Assembly: GCF_900302445.1 (NCBI RefSeq)
Contig: NZ_ONZF01000001.1
Span: forward strand, 124,001-188,000
Length of the DNA: 64,000 nucleotides
From: Palleronia abyssalis
Lineage (GTDB): Bacteria > Pseudomonadota > Alphaproteobacteria > Rhodobacterales > Rhodobacteraceae
Direction of reading: 5' to 3'
Of this stretch, positions 9,548 to 18,420 are shown piece after piece (position 1 is the first letter of the stretch; each line of letters opens with the position of its first letter). The position numbers and the translations under genes were made by a program. The notes below the pieces were generated by a model. That model ran no database searches. It saw only the letters and a list, made by a program, of their open reading frames with translations, and was not told where the DNA came from.

Positions 9548-10597
9548 ATGGCCGCGTTCATCCTCCGCCGCCTGGGCGTCATGATCGCCACGGCGCTGTG
9601 CCTGACCTTCGTGGTCTTCTACCTGACCAATCTCGACCCCAACCTCGAGAAGCTGGCGAAGACGCAGGGCAATGTGCGCATGACAGACGAGCAGGTGGAT
9701 TCCTGGCTTGCAGCCCGCGGATACGACCGAAACCTGTTCGTGAAATATGGCGAATGGCTGGGCGTCGTGCCCGGCTACGTAACCCAGCTTGACGACGGGG
9801 GCGTTCGGGGCCGTTGCTTCGGCAATGCGGACGAAGTGCCCCCTGGGGCGCCCTCGTTCTGCGGGGTCCTGCAAGGCGACTGGGGCTATTCGACCGTCTT
9901 CCGGGACGAGGTGGGCAGCATCGTCGCGACGCGGCTTGGGCTGACGGGCAAGCTCATGGGCTTCGTCATGCTGCTGATGGTTCCCATGGCGCTTCTGATC
10001 GGGGTGCTTGCTGGCATGCGCGAAGGCACTCGCATGGACCGATCGTTATCGTCCTTTTCCATCTTGTCGACGGCAACACCGGAATACGTGTCGGGCGTGA
10101 TCCTGATCACCGTCTTCGCGTCGTCGGCCGTGGGATTGCGTTGGTTCAAGGGCACCGCGACGTCCGCCATGGAGAACGCCACTTTCGAAAATTTCTTTCT
10201 GCCGGTGTTGACCATCGCGCTTTTCGGGATGGGTTATATCGCCCGCATGACGCGGGCCAGCATGGCCGAGGTGATGCAACAGCAATACATCCGGACGGCG
10301 CGACTGAAGGGCGTCAGCTTTCGGAACGTGGTGCTGAAACACGCGCTTCGCAATGCGCTGATCGCGCCCTTCACGGTCATCATGCTGCAATTCCCGTGGC
10401 TCCTGAACGGCGTCGTGATCGTCGAGACCCTGTTCAACTACAAGGGCTTCGGCTGGACGCTGGTGCAGGCCGCGTCGAACAACGATATCGAGCTTTTGCT
10501 GGGCGTCTCGGTCGTGTCGGTCTTCGTGGTGCTGATCACTCAGCTGATCTCCGACGTCGGTTATGTCTACCTCAACCCGCGGATCAAGGTTGCATGA
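9548..10597 (+). CDS. ABC transporter permease, DppB/OppB type
   Basis: A 349-residue inner-membrane subunit of the peptide-type importer. The N-terminal segment FILRRLGVMIATALCLTFVVFYL is typical of DppB. The C-terminal half holds the EAA loop that contacts the ATPase (YIRTARLKGVSFRNVVLKHALRNALIAP) and further membrane helices. A periplasmic region of ~90 residues follows the first helix. It lies 59 bp after the binding-protein gene, with a stem-loop in the gap, and 46 bp before the second permease. Confidence 0.92.
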   Translation: MAAFILRRLGVMIATALCLTFVVFYLTNLDPNLEKLAKTQGNVRMTDEQVDSWLAARGYDRNLFVKYGEWLGVVPGYVTQLDDGGVRGRCFGNADEVPPGAPSFCGVLQGDWGYSTVFRDEVGSIVATRLGLTGKLMGFVMLLMVPMALLIGVLAGMREGTRMDRSLSSFSILSTATPEYVSGVILITVFASSAVGLRWFKGTATSAMENATFENFFLPVLTIALFGMGYIARMTRASMAEVMQQQYIRTARLKGVSFRNVVLKHALRNALIAPFTVIMLQFPWLLNGVVIVETLFNYKGFGWTLVQAASNNDIELLLGVSVVSVFVVLITQLISDVGYVYLNPRIKVA

Positions 10598-10643
10598 GCG
10601 CGCCTTTGCCCCTCGCCCGCCTCTTCGCTGAAGGACCCCGCGC

Positions 10644-12098
10644 ATGGAGCCTCTGACCTGGACCGGATCCCTGGCAGTGCTGACCCCCATCCTGTGGACG
10701 GCTGCCGCGGCGTTCGTCCTCCTGGCCGCGATCCGCTTGATAGCCGGGCTTTTCCTCGCGTCCGGTGACACCGTGACCCAACCGGATGGCACACTGTCGA
10801 TGACCCGCGGACCGCTCGAGACGCTGGACCTCGCCACGCGGTGGGCGTTCTACGTCATCCTTGGCGTGCTCGCCGCATTCCTGGTTGGCGGCGCAGTTCT
10901 TGGCCTCGGGGCCGGCATCATCGGGGGGATGGCACAGCGGCTGATCCCCGTGTGGATCGCGCTGGCCTTGGTTATTGGCGTGTCCTTAACGTTTCGCCGC
11001 CGTCTGGGCCTTTACGGCAAGCTCTTCGGCTCGACCATCGGCTCGGTCGGTTTTGCCCTGGTGATGTTCTGGGTGTTCGCGGCCTTCTTCGGCGCGCTAG
11101 ACATGATCGTCACGCACGACCCGCTCGCGCAATCGGGCGCGATGAAGAACGAGGTGCCGGGCACCTTCTACACCAAGATGATCGGCGACATCGACGAGGG
11201 GGCCTATCCCTATTACCTGCTGGGCGGCGACAATCTGGGGCGTGACGTGTTCAGCCGGATGATCGCCGGCGCGCTGGTCGTCGTGCAGATCGCCCCGATG
11301 GCGACAGCCTTCGCCTTCATGGTGGGTATCACCCTTGGCCTTCCGGCGGCATATTACGGCGGTCGGCTCGACACGACGCTGACGTTCCTCGCGAACCTGA
11401 TCCTCGCCTTTCCGGTCATCCTGCTATTCTACCTGCTGGTCACACCCGAAATCGTGGCGACCGGCATCCCGACCTACATGGCGGCGGTCATGTTCGTCTT
11501 TCCCATCGTCTTCTTCACGATCCTTCTGAACTCGCGCTATCATACCCGTCCGAAACTGCGGCTTCCGCTGCTGATCATCGTGATCGGCGTGCTGGGCTGG
11601 CTTTACCTGTCGCTGATCTCCAAACGGTTCGGCGTGCTTGAGGTTCTGCCGCGCTGGCTGGACCTGTTCGATATTCCGGGCGGCATCCTGGTCGTCTTCG
11701 TCTCGGTCGTCTTCGTGAACTCGCCCACGGTGTTCCGCATCGTTCGGGGCCTCGGCCTCGACATCAAGACGCGCGATTACGTGGCCGCCGCACAGACCCG
11801 CGGCGAGGGTCCGTGGTACATCATGCTGTGGGAGCTTCTGCCCAATGCCCGAGGTCCCCTGATCGTCGATTTCTGTCTGCGCGTCGGCTACACGACCATC
11901 CTTCTGGGTACGCTCGGTTTCTTCGGCCTCGGGCTGCCCCCTGAAAGCCCTGACTGGGGGTCGACCATCAACGACGGACGCAAGCTCCTGGCGATCTACC
12001 CGCATCCCGCGCTTGCACCTGCGCTTGCGCTTCTGAGCCTTGTCCTTGGCCTCAACCTTCTGGCGGATGGCCTGCGTGAGGAATCCCTACGCGACTAG
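10644..12098 (+). CDS. ABC transporter permease, DppC/OppC type, unusually long
   Basis: Second membrane subunit of the importer, 484 residues against about 280-310 for standard DppC. The OppC-like core is recognisable: YYLLGGDNLGRDVFSRMIAGA leading into the transport domain, and an EAA loop near residues 385-405 (YVAAAQTRGEGPWYIMLWELLPNARGP). The extra length is an N-terminal membrane region of ~150 residues with four or five hydrophobic segments, plus an insertion between residues ~275 and 365 holding additional hydrophobic segments and a charged linker. Such long DppC variants occur in some alphaproteobacteria; the role of the extra helices is not known to me. Confidence 0.88.
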   Translation: MEPLTWTGSLAVLTPILWTAAAAFVLLAAIRLIAGLFLASGDTVTQPDGTLSMTRGPLETLDLATRWAFYVILGVLAAFLVGGAVLGLGAGIIGGMAQRLIPVWIALALVIGVSLTFRRRLGLYGKLFGSTIGSVGFALVMFWVFAAFFGALDMIVTHDPLAQSGAMKNEVPGTFYTKMIGDIDEGAYPYYLLGGDNLGRDVFSRMIAGALVVVQIAPMATAFAFMVGITLGLPAAYYGGRLDTTLTFLANLILAFPVILLFYLLVTPEIVATGIPTYMAAVMFVFPIVFFTILLNSRYHTRPKLRLPLLIIVIGVLGWLYLSLISKRFGVLEVLPRWLDLFDIPGGILVVFVSVVFVNSPTVFRIVRGLGLDIKTRDYVAAAQTRGEGPWYIMLWELLPNARGPLIVDFCLRVGYTTILLGTLGFFGLGLPPESPDWGSTINDGRKLLAIYPHPALAPALALLSLVLGLNLLADGLREESLRD

Positions 12099-12162
12099 GT
12101 CTTGAGAAATCCTCAAGATCGCCGATCGAACACCGCTTTCACGGCCTAACCGGAGCCGCAAG

Positions 12163-14244
12163 ATGTCCACCGAGCCCCCCATCCTCGAGATCGAGAACCT
12201 CTCGATCTCGTTCTTCACCCGCCTGCGAGAGATCCCGGCCGTCATGGATTTCTCTTGCGCGGTCCGCGCCGGAGAGGCGATGGGCCTTGTCGGCGAATCC
12301 GGCTGCGGGAAAAGCACCGTGGCATTGGGGGTCATGCGCGATCTGGGCGTGAACGGTCGCATCACCAGCGGCAGCGTCAAGTTCAAAGGACGCGACATGG
12401 CCTCAATGTCGGACGCCGAGCTGCGCGCCATTCGCGGCCGTGAGATCGCGATGATCTACCAGGAACCCATGGCTTCGCTGAACCCGGCCATGAAGGTCGG
12501 TCGGCAGTTGATGGAGGTGCCCCTCATTCATGAGAATATCGCGAAGAAAGAGGCGCGCGCCCGCGCCTTGGAGGTTCTGACCGACGTCAAGCTGCCCGAC
12601 CCCGAGCGGATCATGGACGCCTATCCCCACCAGCTTTCGGGTGGACAGCAGCAGCGGATCGTCATCGCCATGGCGCTGATGTCGAAACCGTCCCTGCTGA
12701 TCCTGGATGAACCGACGACCGCACTCGACGTAACTGTCGAGGCCGCCGTGGTCGAGCTCGTTAAGGATCTTGGGCGGAAATACGGCACGTCGATGCTGTT
12801 CATCTCGCACAACCTGGGCCTTGTCCTGGAAACCTGCGATCGGCTGTGCGTGATGTATTCCGGCGAGGCGGTCGAGACCGGCAATATCGCCGACGTCTTC
12901 GACAAGATGCGAAACCCCTATACGCAGGCCCTGTTCCGCTCGATCCCGTTGCCCGGTGCTGACAAGAACCTGAAACCGTTGGTGGCCATTCCGGGCAACT
13001 TCCCCCTGCCCCACGAACGTCCGCCCGGGTGCAATTTCGGACCGCGCTGCGACTATTTCCAGGATGGTCTATGCGACGCCCAGTCCATCCCGATGTTCGA
13101 TGTCGAAGGTCAGTCCCGGCATGAAACCCGGTGCCTGCGCCATGACGAGATCGATTGGTCCCGGCAGGAAATCCGCGCGATCGAGACCGAAAAGACCGAG
13201 ATCGGTGATCCCATCCTGCGGATGGAGGACTTAAAGAAGTACTACGAAGTCAACGCGTCCAGCCTGTTCAAGGGCGGGGACAAACGCGTGGTGAAGGCGA
13301 ACGAAAGCCTCAGCTTCGAGGCCCGCGAGTCCGAGACGTTGGCCATCGTGGGTGAATCCGGCTGCGGCAAGTCCACCTTTGCCAAGGTGCTTATGGGGCT
13401 GGAAACGGCGACCGACGGGACGATCACGCTGGACAACCAGTCCATCGGCGACACTCCGATCCAGGACCGCGATACCGACACCGTGGCCGATGTGCAGATG
13501 GTGTTCCAGAATCCGTTCGACACGCTGAATCCGTCCATGACGGTCGGGCGTCAGATCATGCGGGCCCTGGAAATCTTCAAGATCGGAGGGACCGAGGCGG
13601 CACGGCGGGAAAAGATGCTGGACCTGCTGGATCTGGTCAAGTTGCCCCGGGAGTTCGCCGACCGGATGCCTCGCCAATTGTCCGGCGGCCAGAAGCAGCG
13701 CGTCGGGATCGCCCGCGCCTTTGCCGGCGGGGCCCGGATCGTGGTCGCGGACGAGCCAGTCTCGGCACTCGACGTCAGTGTACAGGCGGCTGTCGCGGAT
13801 CTTCTCATGGAGATTCAGCGCACGCAGAAGACGACACTGCTGTTCATCAGCCACGACCTAAGCATCGTGCGGTATCTGTCGGACCGCGTGATGGTCATGT
13901 ATCTGGGCCACGTGGTCGAGATCGGCGATACGAACGACGTCTTCGCCCCGCCCTATCACCCCTATACCGAAGCCCTTTTGTCCGCCGTGCCCATCGCCGA
14001 CACCCGTGTCGAGAAAAAGCATATTGTTCTGGAGGGCGATGTCCCCTCTGCCATGAACCCGCCTTCTGGCTGCCCGTTCCAGACCCGGTGCCGCTGGAAA
14101 TCCGAGGTTCCGGGCGATCTGTGCGAACGCGAGGTTCCCCCGATGGTCCGGTTCGGGGCGGAAGGCCAACATCAGATCAAGTGCCACCTGACGCGCGAGA
14201 AGCTCGAAGGGATGGAGCCCGTGATCACCATGGCAGCCGAGTGA
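12163..14244 (+). CDS. Fused double-ATPase subunit of peptide-type ABC transporter (DppD-DppF)
   Basis: A 693-residue protein with two complete ABC ATPase domains. The first has Walker A GESGCGKST at about residues 44-52, signature LSGGQQQR and Walker B LLILDEPTT. The second (residues ~350-690) has GESGCGKST, signature LSGGQKQR and VVADEPVS. Each domain is followed by the oligopeptide-transporter C-terminal Cys-rich motif (PPGCNFGPRCDYF...C and PPSGCPFQTRCRW...C), which marks the Dpp/Opp subfamily. One polypeptide therefore supplies both ATPases. It is the last gene of the SBP-permease-permease-ATPase set. Confidence 0.93.
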   Translation: MSTEPPILEIENLSISFFTRLREIPAVMDFSCAVRAGEAMGLVGESGCGKSTVALGVMRDLGVNGRITSGSVKFKGRDMASMSDAELRAIRGREIAMIYQEPMASLNPAMKVGRQLMEVPLIHENIAKKEARARALEVLTDVKLPDPERIMDAYPHQLSGGQQQRIVIAMALMSKPSLLILDEPTTALDVTVEAAVVELVKDLGRKYGTSMLFISHNLGLVLETCDRLCVMYSGEAVETGNIADVFDKMRNPYTQALFRSIPLPGADKNLKPLVAIPGNFPLPHERPPGCNFGPRCDYFQDGLCDAQSIPMFDVEGQSRHETRCLRHDEIDWSRQEIRAIETEKTEIGDPILRMEDLKKYYEVNASSLFKGGDKRVVKANESLSFEARESETLAIVGESGCGKSTFAKVLMGLETATDGTITLDNQSIGDTPIQDRDTDTVADVQMVFQNPFDTLNPSMTVGRQIMRALEIFKIGGTEAARREKMLDLLDLVKLPREFADRMPRQLSGGQKQRVGIARAFAGGARIVVADEPVSALDVSVQAAVADLLMEIQRTQKTTLLFISHDLSIVRYLSDRVMVMYLGHVVEIGDTNDVFAPPYHPYTEALLSAVPIADTRVEKKHIVLEGDVPSAMNPPSGCPFQTRCRWKSEVPGDLCEREVPPMVRFGAEGQHQIKCHLTREKLEGMEPVITMAAE

Positions 14245-14300
14245 CTGGACCCGGCCGATGGTTCTGCTAGCAACGGCTGAGACACCATCGAAAGCCCGAA

Positions 14301-15173
14301 ATGACCGAAGCTCTTGCCCTGCGCCGCGCCGCCTTGTGGATGATCGGGGCAATCGTGTCGTTCTCGGCCATGGCGGTCGCCGGGCGCGCCGTGGCGTTCG
14401 AACTGGATACGTTTGAACTGATGACGTACCGATCGCTGATCGGGGTCCTGCTCGTCGTTTCCGTGTCATGGGCTACCGGCGCCGCGGGTCAGATCAGGGC
14501 GCAGCGAATGGGCCTTCATCTGGTTCGGAACGTCTTCCATTTCGGGGGGCAGAACCTTTGGTTCTATGCGATAACGGTGATCCCCTTGGCGCAGGTCTTC
14601 GCGCTTGAGTTCACCTCTCCGATCTGGGTGGCTCTGGGCGCGCCTTTGGTTCTGGCCGAACGCCTGACGCGCACGCGTCTAATTTCGGCTCTGATTGGCT
14701 TTGTCGGGATTCTGGTCGTCGCACGGCCCGATACGGCCGCCTTGGGGCCGGGCCAACTGGCGGCGGCCGGGGCCGCGATCGGCTTTGCAGGCTCGGCGCT
14801 TTTTACCCGGCGCCTTACGCGGACTGAAAGCATCGTATCGATCCTCTTCTGGTTGACCGTGCTGCAAGCGGGGTTCGGACTGATCTGTGCGGGAATTGAC
14901 GGAGATTTTGCAATTCCCTCGGCCGTATCGTGGCCGTGGCTGGTCCTGATCGGGTGCGCCGGGTTGAGCGCGCATCTGTGCCTTACCACCGCATTGTCTC
15001 TCGCACCCGCTTCGGTCGTGATGCCCATAGACTTCATGCGGCTTCCCGTCATCGCCTTGATAGGAATGGCATTCTATGGCGAATCGCTTAACGCGTGGGT
15101 CTTGTTGGGCGGGGCAATCATCTTCGCCGCGAACTGGCTGAATATCCGCCGGGCCAATCGAACTGTTACATAA
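14301..15173 (+). CDS. EamA/DMT-family membrane transporter
   Basis: A 290-residue protein with about ten hydrophobic helices in two similar halves, the EamA (drug/metabolite transporter) fold. Recognisable stretches are VSFSAMAVAGRA in helix 1, the first-repeat end EFTSPIWVALGAPLVLAERLTRTR, and the second-repeat end PIDFMRLPVIALIGMAFYGESL. These proteins usually export amino acids, nucleosides or other small metabolites; the substrate is unknown. It starts 56 bp after the ATPase gene and may be a passenger of that operon. Confidence 0.85.
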   Translation: MTEALALRRAALWMIGAIVSFSAMAVAGRAVAFELDTFELMTYRSLIGVLLVVSVSWATGAAGQIRAQRMGLHLVRNVFHFGGQNLWFYAITVIPLAQVFALEFTSPIWVALGAPLVLAERLTRTRLISALIGFVGILVVARPDTAALGPGQLAAAGAAIGFAGSALFTRRLTRTESIVSILFWLTVLQAGFGLICAGIDGDFAIPSAVSWPWLVLIGCAGLSAHLCLTTALSLAPASVVMPIDFMRLPVIALIGMAFYGESLNAWVLLGGAIIFAANWLNIRRANRTVT

Positions 15174-15180
15174 TCGTAAC
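15165..15180. repeat. Short inverted repeat GTTAC-N6-GTAAC upstream of the FadL-type porin
   Basis: Perfect 5-bp arms at 15165-15169 and 15176-15180 separated by 6 bp, overlapping the EamA stop codon and ~95 bp ahead of the porin start. It may be an operator for the porin gene, but arms this short occur by chance. Confidence 0.25.
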
Positions 15181-15202
15181 GTTGGACTTCAGCGGATTGC
15201 GG

Positions 15203-15221
15203 TGACGTTCCGTCATTTTTT
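15203..15221 (+). terminator. Possible weak intrinsic terminator after the EamA gene
   Basis: TGACG at 15203-15207 pairs with CGTCA at 15211-15215 around a 3-nt loop and is followed by six T (15216-15221). The stem is only 5 bp, so efficiency is doubtful, but placement 30 bp after the EamA stop is right. Confidence 0.4.
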
Positions 15222-15273
15222 GGGGCGGCGCAGAGTGCGCTAAGGCTTGGCGCAGTTTGTTCTGGGAGGTTCC

Positions 15274-16503
15274 ATGAAATCCACACTTCTCGCCGGGGTT
15301 GCGACGGTCGCACTGTTCCCCGCGGCGGCAATGGCGATCGGCCTTGACCGGTCCGGCCAGCCGGTCGACATCCTCTTCGAGGAAGGTAACTATTTCGAAC
15401 TCAGCTTTGGCCGGGTCTTTCCCAGCATCGACGGTGAGGATGTCGCCCTGCCCGAGGTCGGGTATACCGGCGGCGCAGAGACCGGTGACGTGGGCGAAGA
15501 CTTCACCCAGTTGGGTGCTGCCATCAAGTTCCAGGTAACCGAACAGCTGTCGTTCGCGATGATCGCGGATGAGCCCTATGGCGTCGATGTCAACTATCCA
15601 GGAGATGGCGGTTCCTTCGTGCCCTCCGGCTTTCCGCTGCCGTTTCCGCAAGTCCTGCCGGTGACGACGGATGAAGGCTCAAACAATCTGGGTGGCTCGT
15701 CCGCGCATGTGGAAAGCTCGTCCCTGATGGCGCTGGCACGCTACGAGATCAACGACAACTTCTCGGTCCATGGCGGGTTGCGGTATCAGCGGCTGCAGTC
15801 CGAGATTTCGCTGTCCGGTTTCGGTTATGGCCCGACACTGTCGGGCTACTCGGCCACCTTCGGGGAAGATCACGCTTTCGGCTATGCCGTCGGTGCCGCG
15901 TACGAACGCCCCGAGATCGCGCTTCGTATCGCGGTGACCTACTTCTCGTCGATCGAGCACGAGCAGGACACTGTCGAGACGCTGCCCCTGCTGGCCGGCG
16001 GCGGCACGATCGAGTCGGTTACCGAGGTCGAGACCCCCGAGGCGATCAACATCGATTTCCAGACCGGTCTGAACCAGCGCACGCTGTTGTTCGGGCAGTT
16101 GCGTTATGCCTGGTACGAGGATGTCCGTGTCGCCCCGCCCTATTTCGACAGCCAGAGCGATCCGACAATCCCGGGAACCAGCCTAACCGATATCGAGGAC
16201 AACTACGCCGTCTCGATCGGGGTCGGGCGCGCGTTGACCGACCGGCTCTCGGGGTCGGTGACCCTTGGCTATGAGGCGAAGGGCGACGACCTCGTTTCCC
16301 CGCTTTCGCCGACGAACGGTCAAAAGTCTATCGGACTTGGGCTGAGCTATGACGTGAACGATCAGGTTACCGTTGCCGGCGGCGTGCGGTACGTCTCGCT
16401 CGGGGATGCGGGCGCCGAAACCGGAACCCCGGATACCGAGCGCGCCTTCTTCGACGACAACCACGTTGTCGGCGTCGGCTTCCAGGTCGGGTATCGCTTC
16501 TGA
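15274..16503 (+). CDS. FadL/OmpP1-family outer membrane transport protein
   Basis: A 409-residue outer-membrane beta-barrel for uptake of hydrophobic compounds such as long-chain fatty acids. It has a Sec signal peptide of ~21 residues ending AAAMA, then AIGLDRSGQPVDILFEEGNYFELSFG, the N-terminal plug-type start of alphaproteobacterial FadL homologues. Alternating amphipathic strands follow, ending in an aromatic residue (VGYRF) as expected for Bam-dependent insertion. The start is the ATG at 15274 after GGGAGGT; the in-frame TTG at 15247 is less likely. A strong terminator follows. Substrate is inferred from family only. Confidence 0.88.
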   Translation: MKSTLLAGVATVALFPAAAMAIGLDRSGQPVDILFEEGNYFELSFGRVFPSIDGEDVALPEVGYTGGAETGDVGEDFTQLGAAIKFQVTEQLSFAMIADEPYGVDVNYPGDGGSFVPSGFPLPFPQVLPVTTDEGSNNLGGSSAHVESSSLMALARYEINDNFSVHGGLRYQRLQSEISLSGFGYGPTLSGYSATFGEDHAFGYAVGAAYERPEIALRIAVTYFSSIEHEQDTVETLPLLAGGGTIESVTEVETPEAINIDFQTGLNQRTLLFGQLRYAWYEDVRVAPPYFDSQSDPTIPGTSLTDIEDNYAVSIGVGRALTDRLSGSVTLGYEAKGDDLVSPLSPTNGQKSIGLGLSYDVNDQVTVAGGVRYVSLGDAGAETGTPDTERAFFDDNHVVGVGFQVGYRF

Positions 16504-16525
16504 CCCTGTTGGGATATCAACCAAC

Positions 16526-16549
16526 GGCCCCGCTTCGGCGGGGCCTTTT
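16526..16549 (+). terminator. Intrinsic terminator after the FadL-type gene
   Basis: GGCCCCGC (16526-16533), loop TTCG, GCGGGGCC (16538-16545), then four T. An 8-bp perfect stem with a stable UUCG tetraloop, 22 bp after the porin stop. Confidence 0.9.
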
Positions 16550-16580
16550 CGTATGGACCCGCCTCGGCTAGGAACGGCCC

Positions 16581-17450
16581 ATGATCTACGCATCCGCAGA
16601 TGATTGGCACGCGGCGCAACACAAGCGCGTCATGCTGTTCGGCATGTCGGGGTTGGGCAAGACCTACCTTTCCGACATGCTGCGCGCGGCCGGCGACTGG
16701 TTTCACTACTCGGTCGATTACCGCATTGGTACCCGGTACATGGGCGAGCACATAGCAGACAACTTCAAGCGTCACGCGATGCAGGTGCCGCTTCTGCGCG
16801 AACTTTTGATGAGCGACTCGATCTATGTCGGATCGAACATCACGTTCGAGAACCTCGCGCCCTTGTCCACGTATCTCGGCAAGCCGGGTGATCCAGCGAA
16901 GGGCGGTCTGCCCTTCGACGAATACCTGCACCGACAGGAACAGCACCGCACGGCCGAGCAGCTTGCGATGCGCGACACCGATCTGTTCGTCCGTAAGGCG
17001 CGCGAGATCTATGGCTACGACAATTTCATCTGTGACACGTCGGGCTCGATCTGCGAGGTGGTCGACCCCGAGGATCCGGGCGACCCGCTTCTGTCCTTGC
17101 TGGAGCAGACTTTGCTGATGGTGTGGATCAAGGGGTCGGATGACCACACGGCGGAACTGGTCCGCCGTTTCGACCGGGCGCCTAAGCCCATGTATTACCA
17201 GCCAGAATTCCTGGAATCCGCTTGGACGGCCTACCTTGATCAGTCGGGCAAAGCGCCCGAAAGCGTTGACCCTGACGATTTCATCCGCTGGACCTATGCC
17301 CGGGCACTGGCACATCGCCAGCCGCGATATGCCGCGATGGCGCGGCGCGGCATCACGGTCTCGGCCGACGAGGTGGCGGCCATCCGAAATCCTGCCGATT
17401 TCGATGCGATGGTCGCCAGCGCCATCGACAGGACAGCCGTGCAGGCTTGA
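16581..17450 (+). CDS. P-loop ATPase-like protein of unknown function upstream of metA
   Basis: A 289-residue soluble protein with an N-terminal Walker A motif GMSGLGKT (residues 21-28) preceded by a hydrophobic strand (RVMLF). Downstream, a dense region includes the acidic stretch [19 protein letters not shown] that may supply Walker B-like residues. No signal peptide or membrane segment is seen. Similar 'ATPase' genes next to metA occur in this bacterial group as far as I recall, but I know of no assigned function. It starts just after the terminator, so it is the first gene of the unit that continues into metA 52 bp downstream. A kinase- or chaperone-type role is possible; this is open. 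Confidence 0.7.
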   Translation: MIYASADDWHAAQHKRVMLFGMSGLGKTYLSDMLRAAGDWFHYSVDYRIGTRYMGEHIADNFKRHAMQVPLLRELLMSDSIYVGSNITFENLAPLSTYLGKPGDPAKGGLPFDEYLHRQEQHRTAEQLAMRDTDLFVRKAREIYGYDNFICDTSGSICEVVDPEDPGDPLLSLLEQTLLMVWIKGSDDHTAELVRRFDRAPKPMYYQPEFLESAWTAYLDQSGKAPESVDPDDFIRWTYARALAHRQPRYAAMARRGITVSADEVAAIRNPADFDAMVASAIDRTAVQA

Positions 17451-17502
17451 GACGCGGCGCATTGCACCCTATCTCGACCGTTCCGCGCCTGCGAGGTTTC
17501 TG

Positions 17503-18420
17503 ATGCCCATCAAATTGCCCGAAGACCTGCCTGCATTCACGGTTTTGCGCCGCGAGGGCGTACAGGTCATGGGCGAGGCCGAGGCGATGCGGCAGGACAT
17601 TCGCCCTCTGAAGATCGCGCTTCTGAATCTCATGCCCAAGAAGATCCAGACCGAGAACCAGTTCGCCCGGCTGATCGGTGCGGGTCCGATCCAGATCGAC
17701 TTCCACCTCGTGCGCATGACCGAACACCAGACCCGGAACACCGCCGCCGATCACATGGAAGCGTTCTATCGACCCTTCCAGGAGGTCAAGAACGAGAAGT
17801 TCGACGGCCTCATCATCACCGGCGCCCCGATCGAGCACTTGCCGTTCGAGGCCGTGACATACTGGGACGAACTGGAAGAGGTCATGGACTGGACGCAAAC
17901 CCACGTACACAGCACTTTCGGCGTGTGCTGGGGCGGCATGGCGATGATCAACCATTTCCACGGTGTGCCGAAGCATGTTTTGCAGGCCAAGCTGTTCGGG
18001 TGTTTTCGGCATAACAACCTCGATCCCGCCTCGCCGTACTTGCGCGGGTTCTCGGACGATTGCGTCATTCCCGTCTCGCGCTGGACCGAGATGCGCCAGG
18101 AGGACATCGATCTCGCTCCGGGTCTTCGGACCCTTCTCGCCTCGGACGAGGCCGGACCTGCGCTCGTGTCGGACCCACAGCACCGCGCCCTCTATATCTT
18201 CAACCATTTCGAGTATGACGACGATACGCTGAAGCAGGAATACGACCGCGACATCGCCGCGGGCACGCCCATCAATGTGCCGTGCAACTATTATCCCGAG
18301 AACGACCCGGGAAAACCGCCGCTGAACAGGTGGCGCAGCCACGCCCATCTTCTATATGGAAACTGGGTCAACGAGATTTACCAGTCCACGCCATATGACA
18401 TCGAAGAAATCGGTTCTTAG
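17503..18420 (+). CDS. metA: Homoserine O-acyltransferase MetA, predicted acetyl-CoA specific
   Basis: Activates homoserine for methionine synthesis. The 305-residue protein is full length and has the MetA signatures: [17 protein letters not shown], the nucleophile region FGVCWGGMA (Cys142), and FNHFEYD with the catalytic His, followed by NYYPENDPG. Residue 111 is Glu ([11 protein letters not shown]). In this family Glu at this position goes with acetyl-CoA and Gly with succinyl-CoA, so the product is probably O-acetylhomoserine although automated annotation usually says succinyl. No SAM-II riboswitch-like leader is visible in the 52 bp upstream. Its 3' end overlaps the next gene by 26 bp. 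Confidence 0.94.
   Translation: MPIKLPEDLPAFTVLRREGVQVMGEAEAMRQDIRPLKIALLNLMPKKIQTENQFARLIGAGPIQIDFHLVRMTEHQTRNTAADHMEAFYRPFQEVKNEKFDGLIITGAPIEHLPFEAVTYWDELEEVMDWTQTHVHSTFGVCWGGMAMINHFHGVPKHVLQAKLFGCFRHNNLDPASPYLRGFSDDCVIPVSRWTEMRQEDIDLAPGLRTLLASDEAGPALVSDPQHRALYIFNHFEYDDDTLKQEYDRDIAAGTPINVPCNYYPENDPGKPPLNRWRSHAHLLYGNWVNEIYQSTPYDIEEIGS

Noticed and set aside
17451..17502. SAM-II riboswitch ahead of metA
   Set aside because: SAM-II leaders are frequent before metA in alphaproteobacteria, but the 52 bp here is too short and lacks the conserved pseudoknot sequence; none is seen before the upstream ATPase gene either.
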